Of a stretch of DNA of 64,000 nt, positions 18,792 through 28,537 are shown piece after piece. Made by a program: the position numbers and the translations under genes. The stretch is from Pseudoduganella flava (lineage in GTDB: Bacteria > Pseudomonadota > Gammaproteobacteria > Burkholderiales > Burkholderiaceae_D): positions 766,270-830,269 of the forward strand of contig NZ_VLKW01000002.1 of the NCBI RefSeq assembly GCF_007830495.1, written 5' to 3'. Under the pieces are notes generated by a model, which worked only from the letters and a program-made list of their open reading frames with translations, did not search any database and was not told the DNA's origin. Each line of letters begins with the position of its first letter. The first letter of the stretch is position 1.

Positions 18792-19721
18792 CTACACTTC
18801 GGCGAAGCGCACGCCCAGCCCGCGCTCACGCACCTCGTCCACAACGTAGTCGACAAAGGCGCGCACGGTGGCCGGCATCAGCCGCCGGCTCGCATAGTAG
18901 ATCGACAGCGGCCCCGTTTCCGCATACCAGCCGGGCAGCACGCGCACCAGCTGGCCGCTGTCGAGCAGCGGCAGCGCGTGCGGCAGCGGAAGCATCGCGA
19001 TGCCGAGACCGCAGGCCGCCGCGGAGGCCATCGCCTCCGGGTCGTCCAGCACGGCCACCGGCCGCACGCTGGCCACCACTTCGCAGCCGTCGCCATCCCT
19101 CAGCACCCACGGCACCAGCCGGCCGGACCCGATCGAGCGCCGCAGCACCCCGTGGTGGCGGGCCAGGTCGTCCGGCGTTGCCGGCGCCGGATGGCGCGCC
19201 AGGTAATCGGGGGAGGCCGCCAGTACCACGCGTACCCGCGCCAGTTCGCGCGCGACGAGGCCCTCCGTCAGCGCGATGCCGCCGCCGATCGCCACGTCGT
19301 AGCCTTCGCCGACCAGATCCACCTGACGGTTCTCGAAGCGCAGGTCCGGCACGATGTCCGGGTAGCGCTGCGTGAAGCCGTGCAGCAGCGGCACGAAGTA
19401 GTGGCGGCCCACGGCGGGTGCCAGCGATACCTTCAGCGTGCCGGCCGGCCTGCCGGCCCCCTGGCGCACCTCCGTCAATGCGTCGCCGATCTCGCCCCAC
19501 GCGGTGCGCACCTGCCGGTACAGGCGCTCGCCTTCGCCGGTCAGGCTCAGGCTGCGCGTGTTGCGCTGGAACAAACGCACGCCGAGCCCCGCTTCCAGGC
19601 GCGCGACGCTCTTGCTGACGGCGGCCGGCGTCAGGCCCAGGCGGCGCGCCGCGGCTGAAAAGCTGTTGCCGTCGGCCGCCGCGACGAAAGCGTCCAGATA
19701 GGGGGCAAGCTCGGATTGCAT
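18792..19721 (-). CDS. LysR-family regulator
   Basis: A 309-residue LysR protein: N-terminal HTH (FSAAARRLGLTPAAVSKSVARLE, about 21-43), then an effector domain of the CrgA/AaeR-like type. It is divergently transcribed from an SDR gene, with a 128-bp shared intergenic region that contains an 8-bp inverted repeat (TTGGTTGA at 19760, TCAACCAA at 19827). Regulation of that SDR is the likely role. Confidence 0.9.
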   Translation of the reverse strand: MQSELAPYLDAFVAAADGNSFSAAARRLGLTPAAVSKSVARLEAGLGVRLFQRNTRSLSLTGEGERLYRQVRTAWGEIGDALTEVRQGAGRPAGTLKVSLAPAVGRHYFVPLLHGFTQRYPDIVPDLRFENRQVDLVGEGYDVAIGGGIALTEGLVARELARVRVVLAASPDYLARHPAPATPDDLARHHGVLRRSIGSGRLVPWVLRDGDGCEVVASVRPVAVLDDPEAMASAAACGLGIAMLPLPHALPLLDSGQLVRVLPGWYAETGPLSIYYASRRLMPATVRAFVDYVVDEVRERGLGVRFAEV

Positions 19722-19849
19722 GACGACTCCCGGTGTTTTTGTACCGTCATCTTATACCGTTGGTTGAAGCTGATGCTGCCGATTGACGACTAGTGCGATC
19801 CAATCCGGCCCTCCATACTGGGTCCATCAACCAACCCAAGGAGAACATC

Positions 19850-20593
19850 ATGAGCACGAATCTGAATGGCAAGATCGCTTTCATCAACGGCGGCTCGCGC
19901 GGCATCGGCGCCGCGATCGCCCGGCGCCTGGCCAGGGACGGCGCCACCGTCGCCATCACGTACCACGCTTCGGCGATCGCCGCCGAAGCCCTCGTCGCCG
20001 AGATCGAAGCGGGCGGCGGCAAGGCGCTGGCCGTGCAGGCCGATGCCGCGGACGCCGTCACGCTGACGCGGGCGATCGACAGCGTCGCCGATCGTTTTGG
20101 CCGCCTGGACATCCTCGTCAACAACGCCGGCATCCTGCGGCTCGGCCCCGTCGAGGAGTTCGCGCTGGAGGACTTCGACCGCACCGTGGCCGTCAACGTG
20201 CGCTCCGTGTTCGTCGCCGCGCAGGCGGCGGCACGGCACATGGGCGACGGCGGCCGCATCATCAACATCAGCAGCACCAACGCGCTGCGCATGCCGTTTG
20301 CCGGCGGCGCCGTCTACGCGATGAGCAAATCGGCGCTGACGGGGCTGGCGAAAGGCCTGGCGCGCGACCTGGGCCCGCGCGGCATCACCGTCAACAATGT
20401 GCAGCCGGGGCCGATCGACACCGACATGAACCCGGCCGATGGCGCGATGGCGCCGTCGATGCACGGCTTCATGGCGCTGCCCCGCCACGGCCGTGCCGAT
20501 GAAGTGGCGGCGATGGTGGCTTATCTGGCGGGCGCGGAAGCGGCGTTCGTGACGGGCGCGGACTTGCTGATCGACGGCGGATTTGCCGCCTGA
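19850..20593 (+). CDS. SDR family oxidoreductase
   Basis: A 247-residue classical short-chain dehydrogenase: TxxxGxG-type cofactor motif NGGSRGIGAAIA (14-25), LVNNAGI, catalytic Ser in ISSTN and YAMSKSA with the Tyr-Lys pair, and a C-terminal LLIDGGF. Resembles 3-oxoacyl-ACP-reductase-like SDRs. Start 19850 has AAGGAGA seven bases upstream. Substrate unknown; the divergent LysR gene probably controls it. Its last 73 bp overlap the 3' end of the convergent histidine kinase gene. Confidence 0.9.
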   Translation: MSTNLNGKIAFINGGSRGIGAAIARRLARDGATVAITYHASAIAAEALVAEIEAGGGKALAVQADAADAVTLTRAIDSVADRFGRLDILVNNAGILRLGPVEEFALEDFDRTVAVNVRSVFVAAQAAARHMGDGGRIINISSTNALRMPFAGGAVYAMSKSALTGLAKGLARDLGPRGITVNNVQPGPIDTDMNPADGAMAPSMHGFMALPRHGRADEVAAMVAYLAGAEAAFVTGADLLIDGGFAA

Positions 20594-22344
20594 GGCTCGC
20601 ACAGCCCGCGCAGCGCGGCGTGCAGGCGCAGCGGCGACACGGGCTTGTACAGCAGCGGCAGGCCGCCGCGCTGGGCTTCGCGCAGGCGCTCGGGCCCCGT
20701 GTCGCCGGTGATCAGCAACGCCCGTACCGGGCGGCCCAGCGCGGTGCCCAGCGCGGCGATGACTTCCGTGCCCGTATGGTTCTCGCGCAGGCGGAAGTCG
20801 CTGATCACCACGTCCGGCAAGCGCGCCCGCGCCGCGGCCAGCGCCTGCTCCGGCGCCTCCACCACGTCGCACGTGCAGCCCCAGCCTTGCAACAGCATCG
20901 CCATGCCCGTGCGCACCGCCGCGTCGTCGTCGATCACCAGCACGTGGGCGTGGAGCTGCGGCTGCGCCGGCGCCGGCGCCGGTGCCGCGTGCTCGCCCGC
21001 GTGCGGCGTGCGCGCGGCGCGCGGCAGCACCAGCCGGAACACGCTGCCGCGGCCCGGCCTCGATGCCAGTTCGAGCCGGTGGCCCAGCTTCCGCGCCAGG
21101 CCGTCGGCGATCGCCAGCCCCAGGCCCAGCCCTTTCGAGCGGTCCCGTTCCGGGTTGTTCAGCTGGTGGAATTCGCGGAAGATGTCGTGGAATTTCGATG
21201 GATCGATGCCGATGCCGGTATCCCACACCTCCAGGTGCATGCGGTCGCCCCGCGCGCGCGCGCCGACGAGCACGCCGCCGCGCTCCGTGTAGCGGATCGC
21301 ATTCGTGACGAAGTTGCGCAGGATGAGTTCCACGAGCGCCGGGTCGGATTCGCACAGCGCGTCCGTATCGCGGGTGCGGTAGACGAGGCCTTTCGCATCC
21401 CCCTGCGGCGCCAGTTCGCGCTCGATCCGGTTCAGTATCTCCTGCAGCGCGAACGGGCGCGTGGAAGCTTCGATGACGCCCGCGTCGATGCGCGACATGT
21501 CGAGCAGCGTATTAAGCATGTCGGCGGACGCCTGCGATGCCGAACGGGCATTCTCCAGCACGCGCCGCTGCGCCGCGCTCAACTCGCCGCGCGCCAGGGT
21601 TTCCAGGAACATGCCCAGCGCATGGGCGGGCTGGCGCAGGTCGTGGCTGGCGGCCACCATGAAGCGCGACTTGGCCAGGTTGGCTTCGACGGCCTGGTGA
21701 TGCGCGGCCGTCGCCTTCACGCTTTCGGCGCGCAGGCGCGTCAGCAGTTCGGCATTCTCGAAGCGCAGCATGATGGCGCTGTTGATCGTCTTCGCGCAGT
21801 TCCGGCCCTGCATCAGCAGCGCGAGGAAATACACCATCAGCGCCACCAGCAACGCGTGGTAGGCGGGATCGTCGATCTGGACGAATTTCCCCGCGGCCGT
21901 GGCGAATTCGGCGAGGACGAAGGCCGCGAAGACCGGCATCGTCGACGCCAGCACGGACATCGCGCTGGCCGCCACACCCGCTATGACGGAATTGACGAGG
22001 ATCGTTTCGCTGTTGCTCGCCGTATCCAGCGTGACCCACACGAGCGATCCCCAGGCAACGCCGTACAACACGTTCAGCGCGAGCAGCGCGTGCTGGATCC
22101 GTGCCGCGTCGTGTGCGCCGATATCGCGGCGCAGTACCGCACTGGAGTACCAGCCGATCGACCCCTGGCAGGCGATCAGCGCGGCGCACCACGCCAACAG
22201 CGCCAGCCCGATCGCATCGTCGAACAGCGCCCACGTCATCGCCAGCGCCACGCAGATGGGCGGCCATACGGAGCTGCGCACGTTGTGCAGGGACAGCCGC
22301 AGATTCTCGATCCGCGCGCGTCCGGCGTCGGCGGGTCCGTGCAT
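20521..22344 (-). CDS. Hybrid sensor histidine kinase with receiver domain
   Basis: A 607-residue membrane kinase. Residues ~25-190 hold five or six transmembrane segments without a large periplasmic domain. Then come a coiled linker, the HisKA box SHDLRQPAHAL (~240), the HATPase domain (NFVTNAIRYT, DTGIGI, GLGLGLAIADGLA) and a C-terminal receiver with IDDDAAVRTG, phosphoacceptor D in VVISDFRL and YKPV. Its gene follows the LuxR-type response regulator without a gap. The last ~24 codons run antisense into the SDR gene. Confidence 0.92.
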   Translation of the reverse strand: MHGPADAGRARIENLRLSLHNVRSSVWPPICVALAMTWALFDDAIGLALLAWCAALIACQGSIGWYSSAVLRRDIGAHDAARIQHALLALNVLYGVAWGSLVWVTLDTASNSETILVNSVIAGVAASAMSVLASTMPVFAAFVLAEFATAAGKFVQIDDPAYHALLVALMVYFLALLMQGRNCAKTINSAIMLRFENAELLTRLRAESVKATAAHHQAVEANLAKSRFMVAASHDLRQPAHALGMFLETLARGELSAAQRRVLENARSASQASADMLNTLLDMSRIDAGVIEASTRPFALQEILNRIERELAPQGDAKGLVYRTRDTDALCESDPALVELILRNFVTNAIRYTERGGVLVGARARGDRMHLEVWDTGIGIDPSKFHDIFREFHQLNNPERDRSKGLGLGLAIADGLARKLGHRLELASRPGRGSVFRLVLPRAARTPHAGEHAAPAPAPAQPQLHAHVLVIDDDAAVRTGMAMLLQGWGCTCDVVEAPEQALAAARARLPDVVISDFRLRENHTGTEVIAALGTALGRPVRALLITGDTGPERLREAQRGGLPLLYKPVSPLRLHAALRGLCEPQAANPPSISKSAPVTNAASAPAR

Positions 22345-22944
22345 CTAGTCGACGAGGCCGCGGCGGCGGGCCTCGAACGCCGCCTTCGTCCGGCTTGGTG
22401 CGCCGAGAAACGCCAGCACGGCCTGCACGTGCCCGCGCACCGTGTTCTCCGACAGGTCCAGGCGCCGGCCGATCGTCTTGTTCGGCAGGCCCTGGCACAA
22501 CAGGTCGAGCACCTGCTGCTGGCGCGGCGTCAGGCCGGGAGCATGCGCCGCCGCGTCCACCGGCTGGCGGGCGAACTCGCCGTGCAGCAGCTGGCGCACC
22601 GTGTCGATGATGTCGGCTGCCGTATCCGATTTCGGCACGAAGGCAACCGCGCCGCGGGCGAGGGCCGCGCGCGCTGTCGCTTCGGTGGCGTCCGCCGACA
22701 GCACGACGATGGCGGCCGCCGGCCAGCGGCCCAGCAGCGCCGCCACGCATTCGAGACCGTTCAGGCCCCGCAGGTGCACGTCCAGCAGGATGACGGCTGG
22801 TTCCGCGATGGCCGGCGCCAGCGCCTCGTGCAGCGCGCCCACTTCCTGCACCGCGATCCCTTCCAGCGCCGTCCGCAGAATCAGGCCGAGGCCGGTCCTG
22901 AACATCGGGTGGTCGTCAATGATCAACACATTCCTGGCATTCAT
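22345..22944 (-). CDS. LuxR/NarL-type response regulator
   Basis: A 199-residue two-domain regulator: receiver (LIIDDHPMFRTG, phosphoacceptor in ILLDVHL, VVLSAD, FVPKSD) and LuxR HTH (LTPRQQQVLDLLCQGLPNKTIGRRLDLSENTVRGHVQAVLAFL). The start at 22944 is chosen for its GAGAGA upstream; an ATG at 22962 would add six residues. It is the first gene of a pair with the hybrid kinase that follows at once, so the two should form a phosphorelay. Confidence 0.9.
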   Translation of the reverse strand: MNARNVLIIDDHPMFRTGLGLILRTALEGIAVQEVGALHEALAPAIAEPAVILLDVHLRGLNGLECVAALLGRWPAAAIVVLSADATEATARAALARGAVAFVPKSDTAADIIDTVRQLLHGEFARQPVDAAAHAPGLTPRQQQVLDLLCQGLPNKTIGRRLDLSENTVRGHVQAVLAFLGAPSRTKAAFEARRRGLVD

Positions 22945-23258
22945 CCGCGTATCTCTCGACATGGCCCGCGGGGCCGTCAGTCCATTTGGACTATAGGCGG
23001 GGAAAGCGCGGGCACATAGCATTGTCGTCTGGTTATGTATGGATGTGCAACAGCAGCTTGCGACAAGGTACGGCGGCCTTTTGCCGACAGTGCCGTTGCC
23101 CACCATCGGATAGCACGATACAAGCGACAGTGGACGAGTGGACAAGCGGCGCTGCCGGGGCGTGGCACGACACGAGCGGGCGCACCGATCGCCCACGGGG
23201 TGCGGGCGACGTGGCGGGCGCCGCGCCGGCACGGGCCCACGGTCATCAAGGAACGACA

Positions 23259-24095
23259 ATGCGACCTTTGCTGCTCCCGCCGTTGCTGCTCCTGCTGCTG
23301 CCCGTGCTGGTGCACGCGGCGGCGCCGGCGATCCTGACGTTGGCGGATCGGCCCGTGCGCCTGATCCGCGGCACGGTGCTGTACAAGGCCGTCAACGGCA
23401 CCGCGCTGCAGCGCGACGACATCGTCGAGACCGAGGATGTCGGCGCCCGGTTCGATACCGGCACGGCCATCGTCGCACTGGGCCCGCGCACGCGCGTGCG
23501 GCTGGCGATGCTGCCGGGAGACGGCAAGCCGGTTACCGAGATCGCGCTGTTGCAAGGCTGGGTCAAGCTGGCGGCGCACGGGCGCGCACGGGTGGTCGCG
23601 CCGCTGCTGCAGGTGTGCGTGCCGGACGGTGTCACGGTGGTGCACAGCGACGGCGGCAAGGCGGCCGTGCTTGCCGAGGCGGGGGAGCAGCAGGTGGTGC
23701 ACCAGATTGGCGCCGGCCGGCTGCGCAGGACGTTGCGGCCGTTGGGAGAACAGTACGCGGCATTCGAGGCGGGCGAGCTGAAGGCGGTCGGCCGGGCACC
23801 CCGCGACTTCGTTGCAGCGCTGCCGCCCGCGCTCCGCGCGACGTTGCAGGCGGTACCGGCGCTGCCCTACGCCGGCCAGGTGCCGCCGGTCAAGGAGCGC
23901 GACGTGTCCCATGCGGACCTGGTCCACTGGCAGGCCGCGCCGCCGCCGCTGCGCCGGGGGCTCGGGGCGCGATTGCGGCCGCGCCTTGCCGACCCGTCGT
24001 TCCGCAGCGAGTTCGAAACGCCGCCCGGCGAGCGCGCCGGTTGGCGAACGGTGCTGCATCCGGTCGGCGCCTGCCGCGGCGGATGCTGCACGTGA
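23259..24095 (+). CDS. Exported FecR-like domain protein
   Basis: A 278-residue protein with a leucine-rich Sec signal peptide (MRPLLLPPLLLLLLPVLVHA, cleavage near 20). Residues ~40-150 resemble a FecR domain (GTVLYKAVNGTAL, DIVETEDVGARFDTGTAIVALGP), the beta-rich fold found in LysM/FecR surface proteins. The C-terminal half is basic and proline-rich and ends with a CRGGCC cysteine cluster. Start 23259 has AAGGA nine bases upstream. It is alone on its strand and reads away from the two-component genes. Function unknown. Confidence 0.75.
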   Translation: MRPLLLPPLLLLLLPVLVHAAAPAILTLADRPVRLIRGTVLYKAVNGTALQRDDIVETEDVGARFDTGTAIVALGPRTRVRLAMLPGDGKPVTEIALLQGWVKLAAHGRARVVAPLLQVCVPDGVTVVHSDGGKAAVLAEAGEQQVVHQIGAGRLRRTLRPLGEQYAAFEAGELKAVGRAPRDFVAALPPALRATLQAVPALPYAGQVPPVKERDVSHADLVHWQAAPPPLRRGLGARLRPRLADPSFRSEFETPPGERAGWRTVLHPVGACRGGCCT

Positions 24096-24109
24096 CCGGT
24101 TGCGGCGGC

Positions 24110-25168
24110 TTACTCCTGGTGGAACTCGTCCGCCTCGGCAAACAGATCCCACGCCGCGATGAACAGCGCCGCGATCACGGGCCCGATGACGAAGCCGTTC
24201 AACCCGAACAGCGCCATGCCGCCGATGGTGGACAGCAGCACGATGTAGTCGGGCAGCTTGGTGTCCTTGCCGACGAGGACGGGGCGCAGCAGGTTGTCGA
24301 CGAGGCCGATCACGAGCACGCCGAACAGCAGCAGCACGACGCCTTGCCAGATCGATCCCGTCAGCAGGAAGTACAGCGCCACCGGGCCCCAGATGATCGC
24401 GGCGCCGACGGCCGGCAGCAGCGACAGGAACGCCATCACGACGCCCCACAGCAGCGGGCCCGGCACGCCGAGCAGCCAGAAGATCATGCCGCCCAGCGCG
24501 CCCTGCGCCATCGCGACGAGCACATTGCCCTTCACGGTGGCGCGAATGACAGTGGTGAACTTGTCGAACAGCGGCTGCTTGTAGGTCTCGGAAAGCGGCA
24601 CGGCGCGGCGGATGCGCGAGGCCACCGTGCGGCCGTCGCGGAACAGGAAGAACAGCAGGTACAGCATCACGGTGATGCTGACGAGGAAGTCGAGCGCGTT
24701 GCGGCCCGCGTTGAGCGCGTAGCGCGCCGTGGCCTGGCTGATCTGGGCGGCGGCCGCCGTCACGCGCTCCTGCAACGTGGCGAGATTGGTCAGGTCCAGG
24801 CGGTCCAGCACCGTCAGTGCCCAGGCCGGCAGGCCGTTGATCACGCGCTGGAAGATGCGCGAAAAGTCGATCTGGCCGGATTCGATCATCGCGTACACGG
24901 CCGCGGCCTGCTGCACCAGCGAGGCGGCGATCATCGTCAGCGGCAGGATCACCATCAGGACGATCAGCAGCAGCGCGGCAAAGGCGGCCAGGTTCGGCCG
25001 GTTGCCGCACGCGTTCTGCAGCCGGTAGTACAGCGGCGCGAACACGATCGCCAGCACCACACCCCAGAACACGGCGCCGGCGAACGGCACCAGGATCCAC
25101 AGGAAGGCGAGGGTGACGAGGCCCAGCAACAGCAGGAACGAGGTTTGAGTCAGCGTGAAGCGCTTCAT
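24110..25168 (-). CDS. AI-2E/PerM family permease
   Basis: A 352-residue polytopic protein of standard length for the family, with paired N-terminal hydrophobic segments, a cytoplasmic amphipathic region (~80-150) and the C-terminal signatures LLPAVGAAIIWGPVAL and GLVDNLLRPVLVGKDTKLPD. It is the second AI-2E-type permease in the window and lacks the long C-terminal tail of the first (at 12668). Substrate not predictable. Confidence 0.9.
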   Translation of the reverse strand: MKRFTLTQTSFLLLLGLVTLAFLWILVPFAGAVFWGVVLAIVFAPLYYRLQNACGNRPNLAAFAALLLIVLMVILPLTMIAASLVQQAAAVYAMIESGQIDFSRIFQRVINGLPAWALTVLDRLDLTNLATLQERVTAAAAQISQATARYALNAGRNALDFLVSITVMLYLLFFLFRDGRTVASRIRRAVPLSETYKQPLFDKFTTVIRATVKGNVLVAMAQGALGGMIFWLLGVPGPLLWGVVMAFLSLLPAVGAAIIWGPVALYFLLTGSIWQGVVLLLFGVLVIGLVDNLLRPVLVGKDTKLPDYIVLLSTIGGMALFGLNGFVIGPVIAALFIAAWDLFAEADEFHQE

Positions 25169-25295
25169 GGTGTCGGGTGAACGGGTGGGCGGTTGCGCGC
25201 AGGGTGCGCCGAGTGCCCGGCCATTCTAACGGAAGGAGGACGGCGCGCCCTGTCCAGCATGGCACCGCTGGCGAGCGGGCATAAAAATTGCCAAC

Positions 25296-25324
25296 TTGAC
25301 ATCCGTGTGGGAGCCCTGTAAAAG
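25296..25324 (+). promoter_or_regulatory. Sigma-70-type promoter for the amidohydrolase gene
   Basis: A perfect -35 TTGACA (25296-25301) is followed after 17 bases by TAAAAG (25319-25324), a 4/6 match to -10. Transcription would start near 25331, about 30 bases before the ATG. Confidence 0.55.
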
Positions 25325-25361
25325 CTGGGCGCTTCGCAATCTTTGTTTGGGGGGACAAGGG

Positions 25362-26975
25362 ATGATTCGCTTCAATGGCTTGAATAACGGCTCCAAGAAC
25401 GACTCCAGGCAGGACCAGTCCGGCAAGCTGCTGCTTGCCGGCGATATCGTCACGATGAATGCCGAACGCACCGTGCGCCGGCGCGGCCGCGTCTGCATCG
25501 ACGGCGCGACAATTGCCGCCGTGCTGGGGCCGGAAGATCCGCTGCCCGCCGCGTTCGCCCAGGTGGAACAGATCGACACGGGCGGCACGATCTTCCCCGG
25601 CCTGATCGACTTGCACAACCACCTCACCTACAACATGCTGCCGCTGTGGAACGTGCCGCGCAAGTTCACCAACCGGAACCAGTGGCGCACCGAGGAACCC
25701 AGCTACCAGACGGACGTGGCGCTGCCGGCCAGCATCCTGGCACGCCACCCGGACCCGGACTACACGCGCGCCATCATCCGCTTCGCCGAATGCCGCAGCC
25801 TGTTCGGCGGCGTGACGACGGGGCAGGGCATGTCGATGTCGTCCAGCGGCGGCGCGCGCAAGCTGTTCCAGGGCCTCGTGCGCAACGTCGAGCAGCCGAT
25901 CGAGGAAGGCTGGGCGGCGGCCGGCGGGCAGACCCTGGACTACCATCCGGACGAGATCGAGAGCAAGCTGGTGCCCGCGCTGGCGCAGCGCGTGCCGTTC
26001 TTCTACCACCTGTCCGAAGGCACCGACCGCGAGGCGCGCCAGCGCTTTCGCGACCTGCGCCGGCCGGACCGCAGCTGGGCGCTGGGCAAGGGCCTGATCT
26101 GCGTGCATTGCGTGGGGCTGTGGAAGAACGATTTCGACGTGCTGGAGCAGGCCGCCGGCATGGTGTGGTCGCCGACCAGCAACCTGCTGTTGTACGGGAA
26201 GACGGCCAATGTGGCGGCGGCCAAGGCGAATGGCATTCCGATCGCGCTGGGCGTCGACTGGAGCCCCAGCGGCTGCAAGAACCTGCTGGGCGAACTGAAG
26301 ATGGCGCATGCCGTCAGCGAAAAGCAGGGTGGCGTGTTTTCGCCGGAGGAGCTGGTGGCGATGGCGACCGCCGTGCCGGCCGCGATGCTGGGCTGGCAGC
26401 GCCACGTGGGCACGATCGCGCGCGGCCGCCGCGCCGACCTGCTGGTCCTGCAGGGCCAGCATGCCGACCCGTACATGGCGCTGATCGATGCGCGCGAGAC
26501 GTCGATCCGGGCGATCCTGATCGACGGCCGCGTGCGATTGGGCGAGGCCGCCACGCTGTGCAGCGCGGACGAGGACTCGGCCGAAACGTTCGCCATCGGC
26601 GGCAAGGACTACTACATCGACCTCCTGGAAGGCAGCGACGATCCGATGGCCGGCATGACGCTCACCGCTGCCGTGGAGAAGCTGGCCGATGGCCTGCACC
26701 GCCTGCCGGCGCTGCGCGACGCGAAGCCGGACGGCGCGCAGCGCAAGCGCATGCCGGCACCGGAATGGCGGCTGGACCTCGACATGGAAATGGAAGAGCC
26801 GGCGCCGCGGAACCGCACGATGATGGCGGCCGGGCTGCGGGCCGCGGCCGCCCCGGCGCCGCTGCGCAGCATGAAGCTGGAACCGCTGACGGCCGTCGAC
26901 GATCCGCAGTTCCCCGAGCGGCTGCTGGCCAACCCGAACCTGCCGGGCTACATCCGGAAGCGCCTGCGGCAGTAA
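25362..26975 (+). CDS. Amidohydrolase family metal-dependent hydrolase
   Basis: A 537-residue protein of the amidohydrolase superfamily. It shows the N-terminal beta-sandwich part (LLLAGDIVTMNAERTV), the metal-binding GLIDLHNHL (HxH), a later His in ICVHCVG, and the metal-ligand Asp in ALGVDWSPSG. The last ~110 residues extend past the catalytic barrel and include a charged, Met-rich stretch. It resembles chlorohydrolase/cytosine-deaminase-like enzymes with an unknown substrate. Ribosome binding site AAGG lies close to the ATG at 25362. No signal peptide. Confidence 0.85.
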   Translation: MIRFNGLNNGSKNDSRQDQSGKLLLAGDIVTMNAERTVRRRGRVCIDGATIAAVLGPEDPLPAAFAQVEQIDTGGTIFPGLIDLHNHLTYNMLPLWNVPRKFTNRNQWRTEEPSYQTDVALPASILARHPDPDYTRAIIRFAECRSLFGGVTTGQGMSMSSSGGARKLFQGLVRNVEQPIEEGWAAAGGQTLDYHPDEIESKLVPALAQRVPFFYHLSEGTDREARQRFRDLRRPDRSWALGKGLICVHCVGLWKNDFDVLEQAAGMVWSPTSNLLLYGKTANVAAAKANGIPIALGVDWSPSGCKNLLGELKMAHAVSEKQGGVFSPEELVAMATAVPAAMLGWQRHVGTIARGRRADLLVLQGQHADPYMALIDARETSIRAILIDGRVRLGEAATLCSADEDSAETFAIGGKDYYIDLLEGSDDPMAGMTLTAAVEKLADGLHRLPALRDAKPDGAQRKRMPAPEWRLDLDMEMEEPAPRNRTMMAAGLRAAAAPAPLRSMKLEPLTAVDDPQFPERLLANPNLPGYIRKRLRQ

Positions 26976-26984
26976 GGCCGCGGG

Positions 26985-28265
26985 TCAGGTGCCGGTGCGC
27001 ACGTCCTGCGCCTGCTGTGCGCGGGCGGGCGGCGGGGCGTAGCGGTTGCGGATCTTCGCCTGCAGCGGCGTGACGAAGCGTTCCTGCACGAGCACGCAAA
27101 CGACGACCAGCGTGACCAGGTACAGCGGATAGAACGCCATCGCCGGTTCCAGGCCCTTGCCGGCGGCGACGATCGACGACAGGCGCCAGTCCGGGCTCGC
27201 CAGCGCGCCGCGGATGAATTTCTCGGCCTTCGCGTACGGCGCGTACAGCGGCGCGTGCAGGAAGAAGATCGGCAGCGAGGCGGCACCGAGGCGTTCGCCC
27301 CATGCCTTCACGCGTTCGTTCAACGTGGGGCCCACGTGCACGCACAGCCAGATGATCGCCAGGCTGGCCGGGAAGTACAGGCCGTTGCGTTCGATGTGCA
27401 GGGTGCTGTCCTGGTACTGCAGGTTGACGCCGACCAGCGTCGTCGCCGCGATCACGGCGGCCAGCAGCGGCGTGCGCCAGCGCGAGCCGGACGGCTGGCT
27501 GTGGGCGAACAGCGCGCACAGCACCATGCCGGCGATGAACAGCGGCAGGCGGATCAGCGGGTTCCGGTGCAGCAGGCCGTCCGTGACGAGATCGGTGCGC
27601 TGCAGGATGTCGGCGATCGCGCCGGGTGCCAGGAACAGCACGCCCAGCAGCACCAGCGCGCTGCCGTGCGACTTCATCCGGTAGATCCTGACGGCGATGA
27701 ACGGGAACACGAGGTAGAAGCAGGCCAGCGCCGAGAGCGACCACGACGGCGTATTGAACGGCAGGTAGTACGGGTTCCATGCGCTCAGCAGCGCGAGGTT
27801 CGTGCCCAGCGCGAAGAACACTTCGATGTCCTTCAGCACCCGCACGGCCAGGCCATGGGTATCGGCCGGCACCGTCACGCCGTGGTTGCCGACGATGGCG
27901 GCCGCGAACGGCGCCAAGGCGAGCGCCAGCCCGGCGATGTGCAGCGGGTACAGCGTGGAAAAGCGGGCGATGAAGAAGCTGCGCTTGTTGATCTCGCGGC
28001 CGTTCTTCTTGACGACGTAGGCATGCGTGAGCAGGAAGCCGGACAGCACGAAGAACACGCTGGTCGCGAAATTGCCCATGCCGAGGAAGGCTTCGAACCA
28101 GGTGTCCTCGATGACGTCGTAGCGGCCCTGGAACGTGTGGAACAGGACGAGGTAGATGGCGAGGATGAAGCGCAGCCAGTTCAGGGCCCAGAACGCCTTC
28201 TCGTTCGGGCGCATGGCGCTCTGGCCGGGGCCGGTCGTTTTCTCTTCGGGCTGTGCGATTTCCAT
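26985..28265 (-). CDS. Acyltransferase 3 family membrane protein
   Basis: A 426-residue integral membrane O-acyltransferase (OafA/NodX type). About ten hydrophobic segments follow NWLRFILAIYLVLFH (catalytic His region, ~37) and FFVLSGFLLTHAY. The family transfers acetyl or succinyl groups to exopolysaccharide or lipid substrates. The start at 28265 is preferred; ATG 28215 would also keep all membrane segments. It converges on the amidohydrolase gene with 9 bp between the stops. Confidence 0.9.
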   Translation of the reverse strand: MEIAQPEEKTTGPGQSAMRPNEKAFWALNWLRFILAIYLVLFHTFQGRYDVIEDTWFEAFLGMGNFATSVFFVLSGFLLTHAYVVKKNGREINKRSFFIARFSTLYPLHIAGLALALAPFAAAIVGNHGVTVPADTHGLAVRVLKDIEVFFALGTNLALLSAWNPYYLPFNTPSWSLSALACFYLVFPFIAVRIYRMKSHGSALVLLGVLFLAPGAIADILQRTDLVTDGLLHRNPLIRLPLFIAGMVLCALFAHSQPSGSRWRTPLLAAVIAATTLVGVNLQYQDSTLHIERNGLYFPASLAIIWLCVHVGPTLNERVKAWGERLGAASLPIFFLHAPLYAPYAKAEKFIRGALASPDWRLSSIVAAGKGLEPAMAFYPLYLVTLVVVCVLVQERFVTPLQAKIRNRYAPPPARAQQAQDVRTGT

Positions 28266-28537
28266 GAGGTGTGCCGAGTGTGGATCAGTGGGGACGTTGC
28301 AATTCGCCGCGCCCGCGGGCCTAACGACCGGCCGCCCGTGGCCGCCGCATGGAGGCGAATTTTGCCGCCGGGGAATTGCTATTGTTAGGTGGTACGAACA
28401 AGACGTGGCTTCGATGACGCCAGTCACGCACAAGCTCGCTTCAACACGGGGAAGATATCATCAAGCTGCATTGTTGACAATATTCGGCGTACTGTACGCA
28501 ACAGCGTGGAGCGCCCGCCGCGGGCGTGCTGCGGGCG

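Noticed and set aside
22977..26699. A 1240-codon minus-strand open frame
   Set aside because: Sequence is low-complexity His/Arg/Gln/Ala text antisense to or out of frame with the FecR-like, permease and amidohydrolase genes; no domain is present.
28438..28537. Rho-independent terminator after the sensor kinase gene
   Set aside because: A CGCCCG-CGG-CGGGCG hairpin exists but no following T-run in the direction of transcription.
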